From UBA1858 sp963976865 (GTDB lineage: Bacteria; Pseudomonadota; Gammaproteobacteria; UBA4575): 64,000 nt of DNA. Shown one piece after another: positions 1 to 9,030 of the stretch. Each line of letters starts with the position of its first letter. The stretch's first letter is position 1. The translations under genes were made by a program, and so were the position numbers. Below the pieces are notes generated by a model. That model was not told the DNA's origin and did not search any database. It saw only the letters and a program-made list of their open reading frames with translations. The DNA is taken from positions 62,001 through 126,000 of the forward strand of contig CAXBLY010000003.1 in NCBI GenBank assembly GCA_963976865.1. Direction: 5' to 3'.

Positions 1-1398
1 GCTTAAGGCATTGGTGGCATCCTGCCAGTTTAGACACCCCGTAATAACCAGTAACAAAACTCCGCACACAGCACTGATAGCTATGGGCAATATCCCTAGT
101 GCAGCTACAGTAACAATGGCAATCATAATCCATAATGCTAATGGCGCTTTCGCGGTATGAGGTAAATCCTCAGTGGAGTCAAGCACCAGTAGCTCACCGC
201 TTCTTTTTAATTTACTGATTGTTTCAGCTGCACCCTGGACTAATATAATATCTCCTGTGCGAAGCCAGATTTCATTGATAGATGAGTTAACATGATTAAT
301 CGATTTGCGAACATTGTGTAATGCCAATGGGAAGAGCTGATAGCGATCATGGAAACGAATGCGTGAAAGTGTAGACCCCTCCAGATGTGATCCCTGAGAG
401 ACGACAATTTCTGCAAGTTGCTGGTCTGAGCTGTTATCCTGTTCCTGATTGTTGATAATGGCATTATGTTCGGGGTCAATAACAGCATCAAGCACTTCTT
501 CATATTCTTTAAGCTGTTTGGGAGTATCGCGAACATATAAACAGTCGTGTGCTTTTATTGTCACATCAGGTAGCAAAGTAATAAATGTATTATCACCTCG
601 CTGAATTTTTTCAATCTTTATCGCATCAGAAGTAAGCTTAATCAATTCGGCTAAAGATTTGCCGATCACTTTACTTTCTTCTGGAATACGTAATTGAGCA
701 AGAAATACACGTGGAGAACTATCAGATAATGGCGATTCTCTTTCAGAGAGTATTAGTGGTGCGATTAACCATAAGTAGATTATTCCTATAACTGACGCAA
801 TGCTTGCAGGCAGTATAAAATCAAACATTGTGAATCTTTCAATGCCCATATCTGCGGCAACTGAGACTACAAGTAAATTGGTTGAGGTACCGATAGTCGT
901 ACCCATCCCTCCAATCAGGGTGGCGAAGCCCATAGGCATCAATAACTTTGACGGTGGACGATTATTTCGTATCGAGACACTGACTAAAATTGGCAACAGT
1001 AATACAACAACAGGTGTATTGTTGATAAAGGCGCTCAAAATAGCGCCTATGATTAAAGTCAGGAGTAGGGATAAGACCGGACTGATTCGCCATATTTTAG
1101 CCAGTGAGCGCCCAATAGGTTCAAGCGCTCCTGTACGCACTAAGGCGTGTCCCGCAATCATTAACGCGCATACTGCAATTAAGGCCTCATGCCCAAATCC
1201 GGTGAATAATTCGATTGAATTAAAGTCACGACCTCCAGTCTGGTATGGGAAAATTTCAAACGCTACCGCGAGGACAGCAATAACCAGTAAGCTGGATGTC
1301 TCAAGAGGAATGCTTTCACGGGTAAAAAGGAACAAGGCAACAATCGTTAATATAAGGATGCCGAGTGCATGCGGATCTGGGCTTGGCGGAAATGGCAT
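1..1398 (-). CDS. SLC13/DASS-type membrane carrier with TrkA-C domains (C-terminus cut by window edge)
   Basis: The reading frame opens at the ATG at 1398 and runs without a stop to base 1, giving 466 residues of an incomplete protein. The N-terminal ~215 residues are hydrophobic helices with the INNTPVVVLLLP and MGTTIGTSTNLLV segments typical of the SLC13/DASS (CitMHS-like) Na+-coupled anion carriers. Two soluble TrkA-C-like blocks follow at about residues 225-300 and 335-405 (the second with LEGSTLSRIRF). Membrane helices then resume near the edge. Bacterial members of this architecture carry dicarboxylates, sulfate or similar anions; the substrate cannot be read from sequence. The C-terminal transmembrane half lies outside the window. 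Confidence 0.85.
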   Translation of the reverse strand, partial: MPFPPSPDPHALGILILTIVALFLFTRESIPLETSSLLVIAVLAVAFEIFPYQTGGRDFNSIELFTGFGHEALIAVCALMIAGHALVRTGALEPIGRSLAKIWRISPVLSLLLTLIIGAILSAFINNTPVVVLLLPILVSVSIRNNRPPSKLLMPMGFATLIGGMGTTIGTSTNLLVVSVAADMGIERFTMFDFILPASIASVIGIIYLWLIAPLILSERESPLSDSSPRVFLAQLRIPEESKVIGKSLAELIKLTSDAIKIEKIQRGDNTFITLLPDVTIKAHDCLYVRDTPKQLKEYEEVLDAVIDPEHNAIINNQEQDNSSDQQLAEIVVSQGSHLEGSTLSRIRFHDRYQLFPLALHNVRKSINHVNSSINEIWLRTGDIILVQGAAETISKLKRSGELLVLDSTEDLPHTAKAPLALWIMIAIVTVAALGILPIAISAVCGVLLLVITGCLNWQDATNALS

Positions 1399-1945
1399 AT
1401 TGGTTGTATTACTCTTTGTATTTCAATGAAATTTTGTACGTATCAGTTATTTATAATTTGAAATAAATATGAACTATATAGGAAAAAACATTATGAAATT
1501 CTTTTTATTTAATAAATATATGTTCTGCTATTAGTAATCTCTCCTGATGCTATATTCTGACATATTCAGGGCATAACCAGATTTTATATGCACAGTCAGA
1601 TGGAAGTCGTATATGTACATAATGAATGGGTAAGTGGCTGGTCTTGCAGTTAGTCATAGAACAAGCTGCATCTTTCATAAATTCAACATCTATCTATGGC
1701 CTGATAACGATTTCATAGGTGACAATATTGATTATAACTACAGGTGTAAATTTCGACGAGTATTTGACATAAAGTCTACTAATATGATTTATACCTGTTA
1801 TGCAGGGATAATATTATATGCTATCCCTGCTAGTGTGTACTCTGTATTTACGGTATATTTTTAACAATGGATTGATTAATCGGAGTGGGAAGAAATACAT
1901 GCGCATAGCCCGAAACTGACATTATAAATCACCGGAATTGTCATT
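1399..1945. other. Intergenic region without convincing gene
   Basis: About 550 AT-rich bases lie between the divergent carrier and yajD. A 76-codon open frame at 1634-1864 has no family resemblance, no clear ribosome site and a composition like the flanking spacer, so it is not called. Promoters for both neighbours presumably lie here but no strong element was recognised. Confidence 0.5.
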
Positions 1946-2311
1946 ATGTCATCAGATAAATCCTCGAACAGACTAGATCAAATCGTACTAAAAGCCCGCA
2001 GTGAGCGTGACAATAGAGAAAAAGGTTATCGTGAGATAGCTTTAAAAATGTACCCCTGGATTTGTGGGCGCTGTTCGCGCGAATTCTCCCGCGAAAATCT
2101 ACGAGAGTTGACAGTGCATCATCGAGATCATAATCATGACAACAATCCTCCGGATGGAAGCAACTGGGAACTACTATGCGTCTATTGCCATGATAATGAG
2201 CATTCGCGCTACATTGATTCGGAGTATGAAGGTAAAGCAGCGAAACTTCAGAAGAACACAACTACCCATAAACCGTTTGCTGATTTAGCAAATATGCTTA
2301 AGAAAGAGTGA
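1946..2311 (+). CDS. yajD: YajD-type HNH nuclease family protein
   Basis: This 121-residue protein closely resembles E. coli YajD as I recall it. It shares GYREIALKMYPWICGRCSRE, the HNH core LRELTVHHRDHNHDNNPPDG, the second Cys pair in LLCVYCHDNEHS, and the C-terminal PFADLANMLKK. The two CxxC pairs probably bind a structural zinc and the HH..H/N residues form the beta-beta-alpha-metal nuclease site. The biological role of YajD is not established. The N-terminus has about 15 extra residues before the conserved block. It is cytoplasmic and apparently monocistronic. Confidence 0.92.
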   Translation: MSSDKSSNRLDQIVLKARSERDNREKGYREIALKMYPWICGRCSREFSRENLRELTVHHRDHNHDNNPPDGSNWELLCVYCHDNEHSRYIDSEYEGKAAKLQKNTTTHKPFADLANMLKKE

Positions 2312-2314
2312 CTC

Positions 2315-2455
2315 GTGCAGTCTAATGAAATTGTAAGTTGGATATATCAATGGTTAGACGAATTACTGCCAGAATCTGTTAAATATGCTTGTCTTCATAT
2401 ACTATTTATCATCAAAGCTCATTTGAACTATTTTACTGAACGGGTATGTATCTAG
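2315..2455 (+). CDS. Possible 46-residue ORF downstream of yajD
   Basis: A GTG-started frame begins 3 bases after the yajD stop, with a weak AAAGAG upstream. It encodes a Trp/Leu-rich peptide (IVSWIYQWLDELLPESVKYA near its start). The spacing would suit translational coupling to yajD. No family is recognised and it could be chance; reported only because position and composition are coherent. Confidence 0.2.
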   Translation: MQSNEIVSWIYQWLDELLPESVKYACLHILFIIKAHLNYFTERVCI

Positions 2456-2544
2456 CGATTATAGTAATGACTATAATTGCCATGAAATTTCTTGCATCGA
2501 AAACCCCTTGTCAATTTTGTCTTCATTCACATGTTCCCATTAAG

Positions 2545-3535
2545 TTAAATCACTCCAAATGCCATAATCGGCATTCCTGGAAATACCACAGATGAATCAG
2601 TGTGGCCGAGTATGATGGCATCGTGCATTGTGATCATGGTTTCCTGATGTTTCCCAAACGCATTCACTATCCTGGCAAAAGGTTGACCTGTTTTAATAAA
2701 CTCGCCTGGTTGTGCAAGAAAGCGGATAATTCCACTAGTAGAACTATGCGGCTGATCATAGTAATGATATATTTTTTGCTGTATTGTCTTTTTCCAATTC
2801 ATCTGGCCCTGATGATAACGCGTACGGGTTACACATATTCATTGAAGTGATGACGTTCCAGATTGCTTCAACACCTGCGCTGACATTAATCTCATTGATT
2901 ACATATGGTTCACCTAATTCCAATGTCAATGCAGGAACGGAATTTACTAGAAGGTTATAGGATAATGTACCTTTAAGAATTTCTTTTTCCTGAATTACAA
3001 TAAGATTAGTATCAAGAGCTATTTTTTTAGTGAGGTTAAAAGTCGCCTGGTGAGGGCCTTTTGGATTTGCATCCAATACTGTATAGAGGATTGAGCGTTT
3101 CCAGTCAGTGTGCAGATCAAGTACTAAATCAGGATTGCTTTTCATAATCATGGAAAAAATTTCACTGGCAATTCTCTCGCCAAGTGATCCTTCAGGATTT
3201 CCAGGGAAGCATCTGTTTAAATCTTCCTGGCTGGGTGTAACCATTCTTGATCCTTGCTCAAACCCGAACGGATTCATAAGTGGAATTGCATTAATTGAAC
3301 CACATAGAAGGTGTTTTTTCGCTCTGCGAAAAATCTCATGGATAACAACCATTCCACAGACTTCGTCACCATGTGTACAAGCCGTCAGCCAAAGGGTCGG
3401 CCCTTGTTTATCCGCCTTGACTGACATAAGCGGCAGTCGCCGCACAGAAAGGTCGGAACCCAGTAATAGTCGCTGGAAAGAATAGCGGGTTTTAATACTC
3501 TTTCGGGATCGATTTAACAGGCGTGGATTAGTCAT
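2545..3535 (-). pseudogene. AstE/aspartoacylase-family zinc deacylase, frameshifted
   Basis: The N-terminal part (from ATG 3535) has the M14-like deacylase signature: the zinc pair in LTACTHGDEVCG, the substrate Arg/DLNR block SRMVTPSQEDLNRCFPGNPE, and the third zinc His in LVLDLHTDW. This frame ends in a stop at 2756. The C-terminal barrel-sandwich domain (SSTSGIIRFLAQPGEFIKTG, then a PGMPIMAFGVI end) sits in the next frame, ending at 2545. One extra base, probably between about 2800 and 2845, separates the halves. Family members hydrolyse N-acyl amino acids such as succinylglutamate or acetylaspartate. The lesion could be a sequencing error or real decay; translational coupling at the ATG at 2802 is a weaker alternative. 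It is divergent from the fusion enzymes at 3858-7510. Confidence 0.8.
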
Positions 3536-3857
3536 AGTCGTACTCGCTTACTCTAAAGGTGTGGATAACAGCTCAGGCCATGGGTAATGGTTTTAAGCCT
3601 GTTTTGCGGTCGTGGAAATAGTCTGTTTATCTATTCAAATAGTCAATAGACCCCAGTGTAAAATTTCACTGTACAAAGAATTAAACTAGGTGCAATATCG
3701 CGCCGCAATTGAAATGTGCCTATCTGACTGAGTCATTTAGGCTGACAAATTATGCTTGCCGGAAGACCTTAAGATACTATCGCTCTGGAGAGGGTTGGTC
3801 CCTAAGATTAGGCGGTACAGATTTTTTACTACATCATATTAATGTGGAGATTTTTGC
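3536..3857. other. Divergent intergenic region
   Basis: The spacer lies between the deacylase gene and the methyltransferase/ATP-grasp gene. A short hairpin (AGGGTTGGTCCCT, about 3791-3804) and a T-run lie within 60 bases of the start at 3858. They might be a leader structure, but I cannot match it to a known riboswitch class. No ORF is supported. Confidence 0.4.
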
Positions 3858-5804
3858 ATGAAACCAGTATCTAAAGGCAAGCGTAAGTCCAGCAATCAAA
3901 AGCTTATTGACATACTAGGGCCCGTTGAAAATCTTGAGAGTTATGTAAAGGCAGACTGGTGGAAACACCTGTTCAATGCAAATTACTTGCGTACCGATGG
4001 TGATGTGGTTAGTGATCCGGCCATCACAAGTTCTGAGGTGGATATACTTGAAGATATTATGCAGGCAGAAAAAAATGAAGCCATGCTGGATCTTTGTTGT
4101 GGGCAAGGCAGGCATGTAATGGAGCTGGCGTGTCGGGGATATTCAAACCTATATGGGATGGATCGATCGCATTACTTGATTAGTCGAGCGAAAGCTACAA
4201 GCAAAAAAAATGCATTGACGATTTCTTTCAAGGAAGGTGATGCACGTAAATTACCATATCCTGATAACCACTTCAGCGTCGTCATGGTGTTGGGAAACAG
4301 TTATGGGTACTTTGAAACGCAGAAAGATGATGAAGTGGTACTTGAAGAAATATCTCGAATACTAAAACCTGAAGGAAAACTGATAATCGATCTTACCGAT
4401 GGAGACTATGTGCGTGATAATTATGAGCCACGTAGCTGGGAATGGATTGATAAAAACTATTTTGTTTGTCGCGAGAGATCCCTGTCTGCAGATAATCAGC
4501 GTTTAATATCACGGGAAGTAATAACTCACGTTAAAAAAGGGGTGATTGCTGACCAGTTTTACTCAGAACGGTTATATAACACCAATGAAATTTTAACCAT
4601 GCTAGCTGAGAATGGTTTTAAGGATGCCGCACATGCAAATAAATTAAATACACAGTCGGAACGTAATCAGGATCTGGGGATGATGGCTGTCCGCAATATC
4701 ATTGTTGCTCATGCGCCAAAATCTAAAATTTTAGTTGACTCTGTAGTTCCTGAGAAACCACGTATTGCAGTATTATTGGGAGATCCTGGTATTGCAGATA
4801 AGGTGAAACCTGATGAAAAATTTGATGAAGATGATTTTTATACGATTAATCAGCTTAAATTAGCTCTTGCTGAACTACCACAATACAGAATTAGCTATTT
4901 TGATAAGCATGATCAATTTATATCAGTCTCATCAAGCTGGAAAAATAATTTCGACCTTGTGCTAAATTTGTGTGACGAGGGTTATTACAACAAGCCAGAA
5001 TACGAACTCCATATTCCGGCGCTACTAGAAATAAACGATATGCCCTACACGGGTGGAACACCTCAGTGCCTGGCGTATTGTTACGATAAGTCTCTGATCA
5101 GGGGTATTGCAAATGAACTGGATATTCCTGTTGCAAATGCGTTTGTAATAAAGCCGGAAGACACAACGTTTATTGATATTAACATCTCTTTTCCAGTCAT
5201 TATCAAACCAAATTTCGGTGATTCCAGCTGTGGTATAACATCTGAGAGTGTATGCTCAAGTGTAGATCAACTCGCTCAAGGGGTCCTTCGAATTCGCGAA
5301 CAGTATGGATATGAATTGCCAATCCTCATTGAGCAATTTCTGCCAGGAAAAGATATCAGTGTTGGCATTATAGGAAATCCACTGCATGAAGTTGATATTC
5401 TTCCAGTAATAGAAGAGGATTATTCTGAATTACCTGCCGGTTATCCAAAAGTGTGTGGTTATGAAGCCAAGTGGGATCCTGCATCACCGTATTGGAAGAT
5501 ACGATCGGTTGCGGCGGATCTGGATGCGCCTGTGGAACAATATCTTCAGGACTGTTGCCTGAAGCTATTCATGCGTGTTGGCTGTCGTGATTATGCCAGA
5601 TTTGACTGGCGTCTGGATGCTAATGGTACACCTCGGCTTTTAGAGATCAATCCTAATCCAGGATGGTGCTGGGACGGGCACTTAGCCAAGATGGCAAAAC
5701 TGGACAATATGACATACGCAGAAATGCTGGACAAAATTATTAAGGCAGCGTTACTGAGATCACACATTCCATTTCACGGTATTGAAAATGGAATCATGCA
5801 TTAA
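3858..5804 (+). CDS. SAM methyltransferase fused to D-Ala-D-Ala-ligase-like ATP-grasp enzyme
   Basis: This 648-residue protein joins two enzymes. Residues ~50-285 are a class I SAM methyltransferase with motif I MLDLCCGQGRHVMELA and post-I region YGMDRS. Residues ~300-640 are an ATP-grasp ligase of the D-Ala-D-Ala ligase type, with NLCDEGYY, PYTGGTPQCLAYCYDK, the ATP-binding PVIIKPNFGDSSCGI, ILIEQFLPGKDISVGI, and the metal-binding CRDYARFDWRLDANG...LLEINPNPG. Such ligases join a carboxylate to an amine through an acyl-phosphate. The natural inference is a small N- or O-methylated peptide-like product. The adjacent GNAT-nitrilase fusion (147 bp downstream, same strand) and the divergent deacylase suggest a shared pathway. 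The substrate is unknown. Confidence 0.85.
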   Translation: MKPVSKGKRKSSNQKLIDILGPVENLESYVKADWWKHLFNANYLRTDGDVVSDPAITSSEVDILEDIMQAEKNEAMLDLCCGQGRHVMELACRGYSNLYGMDRSHYLISRAKATSKKNALTISFKEGDARKLPYPDNHFSVVMVLGNSYGYFETQKDDEVVLEEISRILKPEGKLIIDLTDGDYVRDNYEPRSWEWIDKNYFVCRERSLSADNQRLISREVITHVKKGVIADQFYSERLYNTNEILTMLAENGFKDAAHANKLNTQSERNQDLGMMAVRNIIVAHAPKSKILVDSVVPEKPRIAVLLGDPGIADKVKPDEKFDEDDFYTINQLKLALAELPQYRISYFDKHDQFISVSSSWKNNFDLVLNLCDEGYYNKPEYELHIPALLEINDMPYTGGTPQCLAYCYDKSLIRGIANELDIPVANAFVIKPEDTTFIDINISFPVIIKPNFGDSSCGITSESVCSSVDQLAQGVLRIREQYGYELPILIEQFLPGKDISVGIIGNPLHEVDILPVIEEDYSELPAGYPKVCGYEAKWDPASPYWKIRSVAADLDAPVEQYLQDCCLKLFMRVGCRDYARFDWRLDANGTPRLLEINPNPGWCWDGHLAKMAKLDNMTYAEMLDKIIKAALLRSHIPFHGIENGIMH

Positions 5805-5950
5805 TCAAAGTATAGTATTTTGTATAATAAAACTTAATTGTTAGAGAACATCTGAGGATGCTGGCAAATTAATTTAGGTCTTGTGTTTATGACTGGAAAT
5901 GTGTATTCATTACAGCGTTACAGTAACTTGTTGCATAGGTTGACATATTA

Positions 5951-7510
5951 ATGAATGACAATACTTTTACCGAAGACCCAGAGCACAGATTAAATCTGCG
6001 CAATCTGGAACTTGCTGACTATGATGATCTAAAGATAATAATGGATCTTGTGTATCCTGGCTTAGAGGATGTATTGCAGGAAAAGAAATTTCGAGCTCAA
6101 ATATCTACCTTTGGTGAAGGGCAGATATGTATTGAAGACCATGGTAAGGTTGTTGCCGCAGCATTTTCTCTCATTGTTGACTATGACAAATTCGGCGACC
6201 ATCACACTTATGACCAGATTACAGGAGATGCCTATCTGACAACTCACGACCCAAGAGGTGATGTGTTATATGGGGTTGAGGTTGTTGTGCATCCTGATTA
6301 TCGCGGCATGCGTCTGGGTAGACGTCTGTATGAAGCCAGAAAAGAACTGTGCAGAAATTTAAATCTTAAATCGATTGTTGCCGGTGGGCGAATACCGAAT
6401 TATCAAAAACATGCTAAGGATATGTCGCCTCAAAAGTATATTGAGCTGGTTAAAAAGAAGAAAATATACGATCCTACGCTGACATTTCAATTATCGAATG
6501 AGTTTGAAGCCAAGCGTATTCTTGATGATTACTATCCGGAAGATAAAGAATCCAGGGGTTACGCAACTCTTTTGGAGTGGACAAATTTATATTACGACGA
6601 GCAGAAAATACCACTATTTGGCGCAGTCAAGAAATCTGCAAGAATAGGTTGTGTTCAGTGGCAAATGAGACCGTTAAAATCTGTAGATGAACTCATACAG
6701 CAGGTTGAGTTTTTTGTCGACGCGTTATCTGATTATCAATGTGATTTAGCACTTTTGCCAGAATTCTTTAATGCGCCATTAATGGGAATAGAGGCACATA
6801 AAACATCGATTAATTCGATCAAGGCCCTGTCCGCATTCACTGAAGAAATAGTTGAAGCAATATCTCGTCTGGCAGTTTCATATAATATTAATATTATCGC
6901 AGGTTCCATGCCTGTCGTAGAAGATAATCAATTATATAACGTTTCTTATTTTTGTCGTCGTGACGGTACGCTTGAATCACAATATAAAATACATCCTACG
7001 CCACATGAGAAACGTGCATGGATTATGCAGGGTGGCGACAACCTTAATGTTTTTGAAACCGATTTCGGGAAAATTGGAATATTGATTTGCTACGATATTG
7101 AATTTCCTGAGCTCGCACGCTTACAGTCGGAAGCAGGGATGCAGCTATTATTTGTGCCATTCTGGACTGATACAAAGAATGCCTATCTCAGGGTGCGTTG
7201 CTGTGCGCATGCGCGTGCAATAGAAAATGAATGTTATGTCATCATAGCCGGTAGTGTTGGCAATTTGCCGAAAGTGGATGGAGCTGATATACAATACGCC
7301 CAGTCTGCTGTTTTTTCCCCGTCAGACTTCTCGTTTCCTCATGATGCCATCATGGCTGAAACAACGCCGAACACCGAAATGACATTAATTGTTGATCTTG
7401 ATCTGGAGAAGCTCAGTCAACTGCGCAATGAGGGTTCTGTAAAAAATTATCTGGACAGGCGTCGTGATTTATATCGAATCAACTGGCTAGGTAACACAAA
7501 TTACAAATAG
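5951..7510 (+). CDS. GNAT acetyltransferase fused to carbon-nitrogen hydrolase (nitrilase superfamily)
   Basis: The protein has 519 residues. Residues ~13-215 form a GNAT fold with the acetyl-CoA loop VHPDYRGMRLGRRLYEARK. Residues ~228-515 are a nitrilase-superfamily amidohydrolase with the full Glu-Lys-Cys triad: E271 in LLPEFFNAPLMG, K346 in YKIHPTPHEK and C380 in GILICYDIEFPE. Fusions of this kind are known in many bacteria, but their substrate is not established to my knowledge. The hydrolase half would cleave or transfer an amide and the GNAT half would acylate an amine. It follows the methyltransferase/ATP-grasp gene on the same strand and is probably co-expressed with it. Confidence 0.87.
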   Translation: MNDNTFTEDPEHRLNLRNLELADYDDLKIIMDLVYPGLEDVLQEKKFRAQISTFGEGQICIEDHGKVVAAAFSLIVDYDKFGDHHTYDQITGDAYLTTHDPRGDVLYGVEVVVHPDYRGMRLGRRLYEARKELCRNLNLKSIVAGGRIPNYQKHAKDMSPQKYIELVKKKKIYDPTLTFQLSNEFEAKRILDDYYPEDKESRGYATLLEWTNLYYDEQKIPLFGAVKKSARIGCVQWQMRPLKSVDELIQQVEFFVDALSDYQCDLALLPEFFNAPLMGIEAHKTSINSIKALSAFTEEIVEAISRLAVSYNINIIAGSMPVVEDNQLYNVSYFCRRDGTLESQYKIHPTPHEKRAWIMQGGDNLNVFETDFGKIGILICYDIEFPELARLQSEAGMQLLFVPFWTDTKNAYLRVRCCAHARAIENECYVIIAGSVGNLPKVDGADIQYAQSAVFSPSDFSFPHDAIMAETTPNTEMTLIVDLDLEKLSQLRNEGSVKNYLDRRRDLYRINWLGNTNYK

Positions 7511-7624
7511 CAAATCGTTATCTGGAATATTAGTGAGTTCGGCAATATCTGGTTATTTGTGTGCGTATCCATGGCTAAATTATAATTTTGCGCCATATAG
7601 ATAACCTAACTAATACTTGATCGA

Positions 7625-8029
7625 TTATACGACAAAATACTGTTCCAGTTTGTTATGAAATTCAGTCTTATGGCCAGTCCACCATTTAGCAATATATTTG
7701 GCTAGCTCGTTTGGCTCATGGTTATTGATTGCATTATTAACAATCCTGTTGAGATCAGCTAAAAAAGTTTTTCTGTATTCTTGTATAATCTTTAGATCAT
7801 TCTCGGGAATGCCTCGTTCCAAAAGAATTGATTCTTCTGTTTTCAGGTGGAATATGATGTATTGCTCCAGCATCAAAATAGTGGGTTTTAAAGATTTTAA
7901 ATCCCAGCCTTTTTGCATAAAATAAAATAATGAATTTATCATTGCTATCAAGCCTCTATGCTGTTCATCCAGTATGGGAAAATTGACTAAATCATTTTCG
8001 TCCCATTTTATAAATAGTATGTTCGACAT
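7625..8029 (-). CDS. Hemerythrin-like protein with altered metal ligands
   Basis: This 134-residue single-domain protein starts at ATG 8029 behind a TTGGAG ribosome site. The bacteriohemerythrin layout is visible: W-DENDLVNFPILDEQH (first His), YIIFHLKTEE (HxxxE) and the late WWTGHKTEFH block. In functional members a His-rich stretch follows the HxxxE helix and the last block reads HxxxxD. Here the middle stretch (ENDLKIIQEYRK) has no His and the final Asp position is His. The di-iron O2 site may therefore be incomplete or altered. It is cytoplasmic, has no signal peptide, and is convergent with the GNAT-nitrilase gene. Confidence 0.8.
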   Translation of the reverse strand: MSNILFIKWDENDLVNFPILDEQHRGLIAMINSLFYFMQKGWDLKSLKPTILMLEQYIIFHLKTEESILLERGIPENDLKIIQEYRKTFLADLNRIVNNAINNHEPNELAKYIAKWWTGHKTEFHNKLEQYFVV

Positions 8030-8522
8030 TGCATCTCCAATCGAATGGGTAGTATTAGTCTGACTGTTCTATCAAATGTAAATTTCAAAGAGAGGTTTAA
8101 GTAGTCGCTTTAATATTGTTGCTAACTATATGAACTTTTCTTTATATGAATATAATAATCGTTTTATAACCTTCAGGCTGATACTGACAGATATTATTGT
8201 CTGTTAATACAGCACAGGCCTTCTATATGGTTCTGTGACTGTTATATCATGAACTGAAAACAGTAAAAATACATAAATACAATGATTCATTAATATTGTA
8301 ATAACTAAATAATATATATCAAAATTATTTATGCGTTATCCGTTTGTTTTACTTTGTCTGAAAGAGGGAAATTGTGATGTGTTTAACGAAATGGGTGTAT
8401 GCCGGTATATTGTCCTCTAAGGTGCTGGGAACTAATTGCTCAAATTATAGTCCTTAAGACTGACTGGATTATATTGATAATATAATTGTATTTTTATTAA
8501 TATAAAGGTATCGTTTATTGTT
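8030..8522. other. Divergent AT-rich intergenic region
   Basis: Nearly 500 bases lie between the hemerythrin gene and the copper cluster. No ORF, RNA or repeat could be supported. The copper-cluster promoter presumably lies near the 3' end. Confidence 0.4.
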
Positions 8523-8909
8523 ATGAAACAGTGGAAAAACATCGTTGCATTCATTTTGATTCTGGCTATGCCAGTTTCATTGTGGGCCAATGTGACCATG
8601 GCATCGCACTGTCAAACATCAAATTCCTCATCTCATACAATGCACTCCCAAATAGATAATGGAATGCATATGCATATGAATCATGAAGTTACTACAGAAG
8701 TAGTTGATAATTCATCTGGCTGTGACTGTGGTTGTAATGACTTGATGGATTGCTCTGTCTCAGGTTGTCACGGCACAGCATTATTGAACGGATCGGAATT
8801 AAAATATAATCCTTATACACAATCAATTGTCCAGCTTGCAGGGCCACTGGCACCTTCTCCTGACCCACATCTATTATTTAGACCCCCTATTTTACTTTCC
8901 CTGGCCTGA
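8523..8909 (+). CDS. CopL-like exported His/Cys-rich metal-binding protein
   Basis: The 128-residue protein begins with a signal peptide (to about residue 26, ...PVSLWANVTMA). It then has a His/Met stretch (DNGMHMHMNHE) and a Cys cluster (CDCGCNDLMDCSVSGCHG). It ends in GPLAPSPDPHLLFRPPI, a tail like that of CopL/DUF2946 proteins found next to copper-resistance genes. It probably binds copper in the periplasm or tunes expression of the downstream genes. The TolC-like and multicopper oxidase genes follow on the same strand, which supports a copper role. The precise function is inferred. Confidence 0.7.
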   Translation: MKQWKNIVAFILILAMPVSLWANVTMASHCQTSNSSSHTMHSQIDNGMHMHMNHEVTTEVVDNSSGCDCGCNDLMDCSVSGCHGTALLNGSELKYNPYTQSIVQLAGPLAPSPDPHLLFRPPILLSLA

Positions 8910-9030
8910 TCATCAGGTTATTTGCTACTGCTTTTGACATGATGCATGTCAAGTAGCTGACATCACATTCAATATTATCTGGTCGTTACGTATTTTCTGT
9001 AACGTATGTATAGAAATTCAGGAAAGTATT

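Noticed and set aside
1634..1864. 76-codon open frame on the plus strand
   Set aside because: No family resemblance, no ribosome site, and composition like the surrounding spacer.
2756..2845. Programmed -1 frameshift in the deacylase gene at an A-run
   Set aside because: The downstream domain is in the +1 frame, not -1, so a dnaX-like slip does not fit.
3770..3840. Riboswitch in the leader of the methyltransferase/ATP-grasp gene
   Set aside because: A short hairpin and a T-run are present, but no consensus of a known riboswitch class could be matched.
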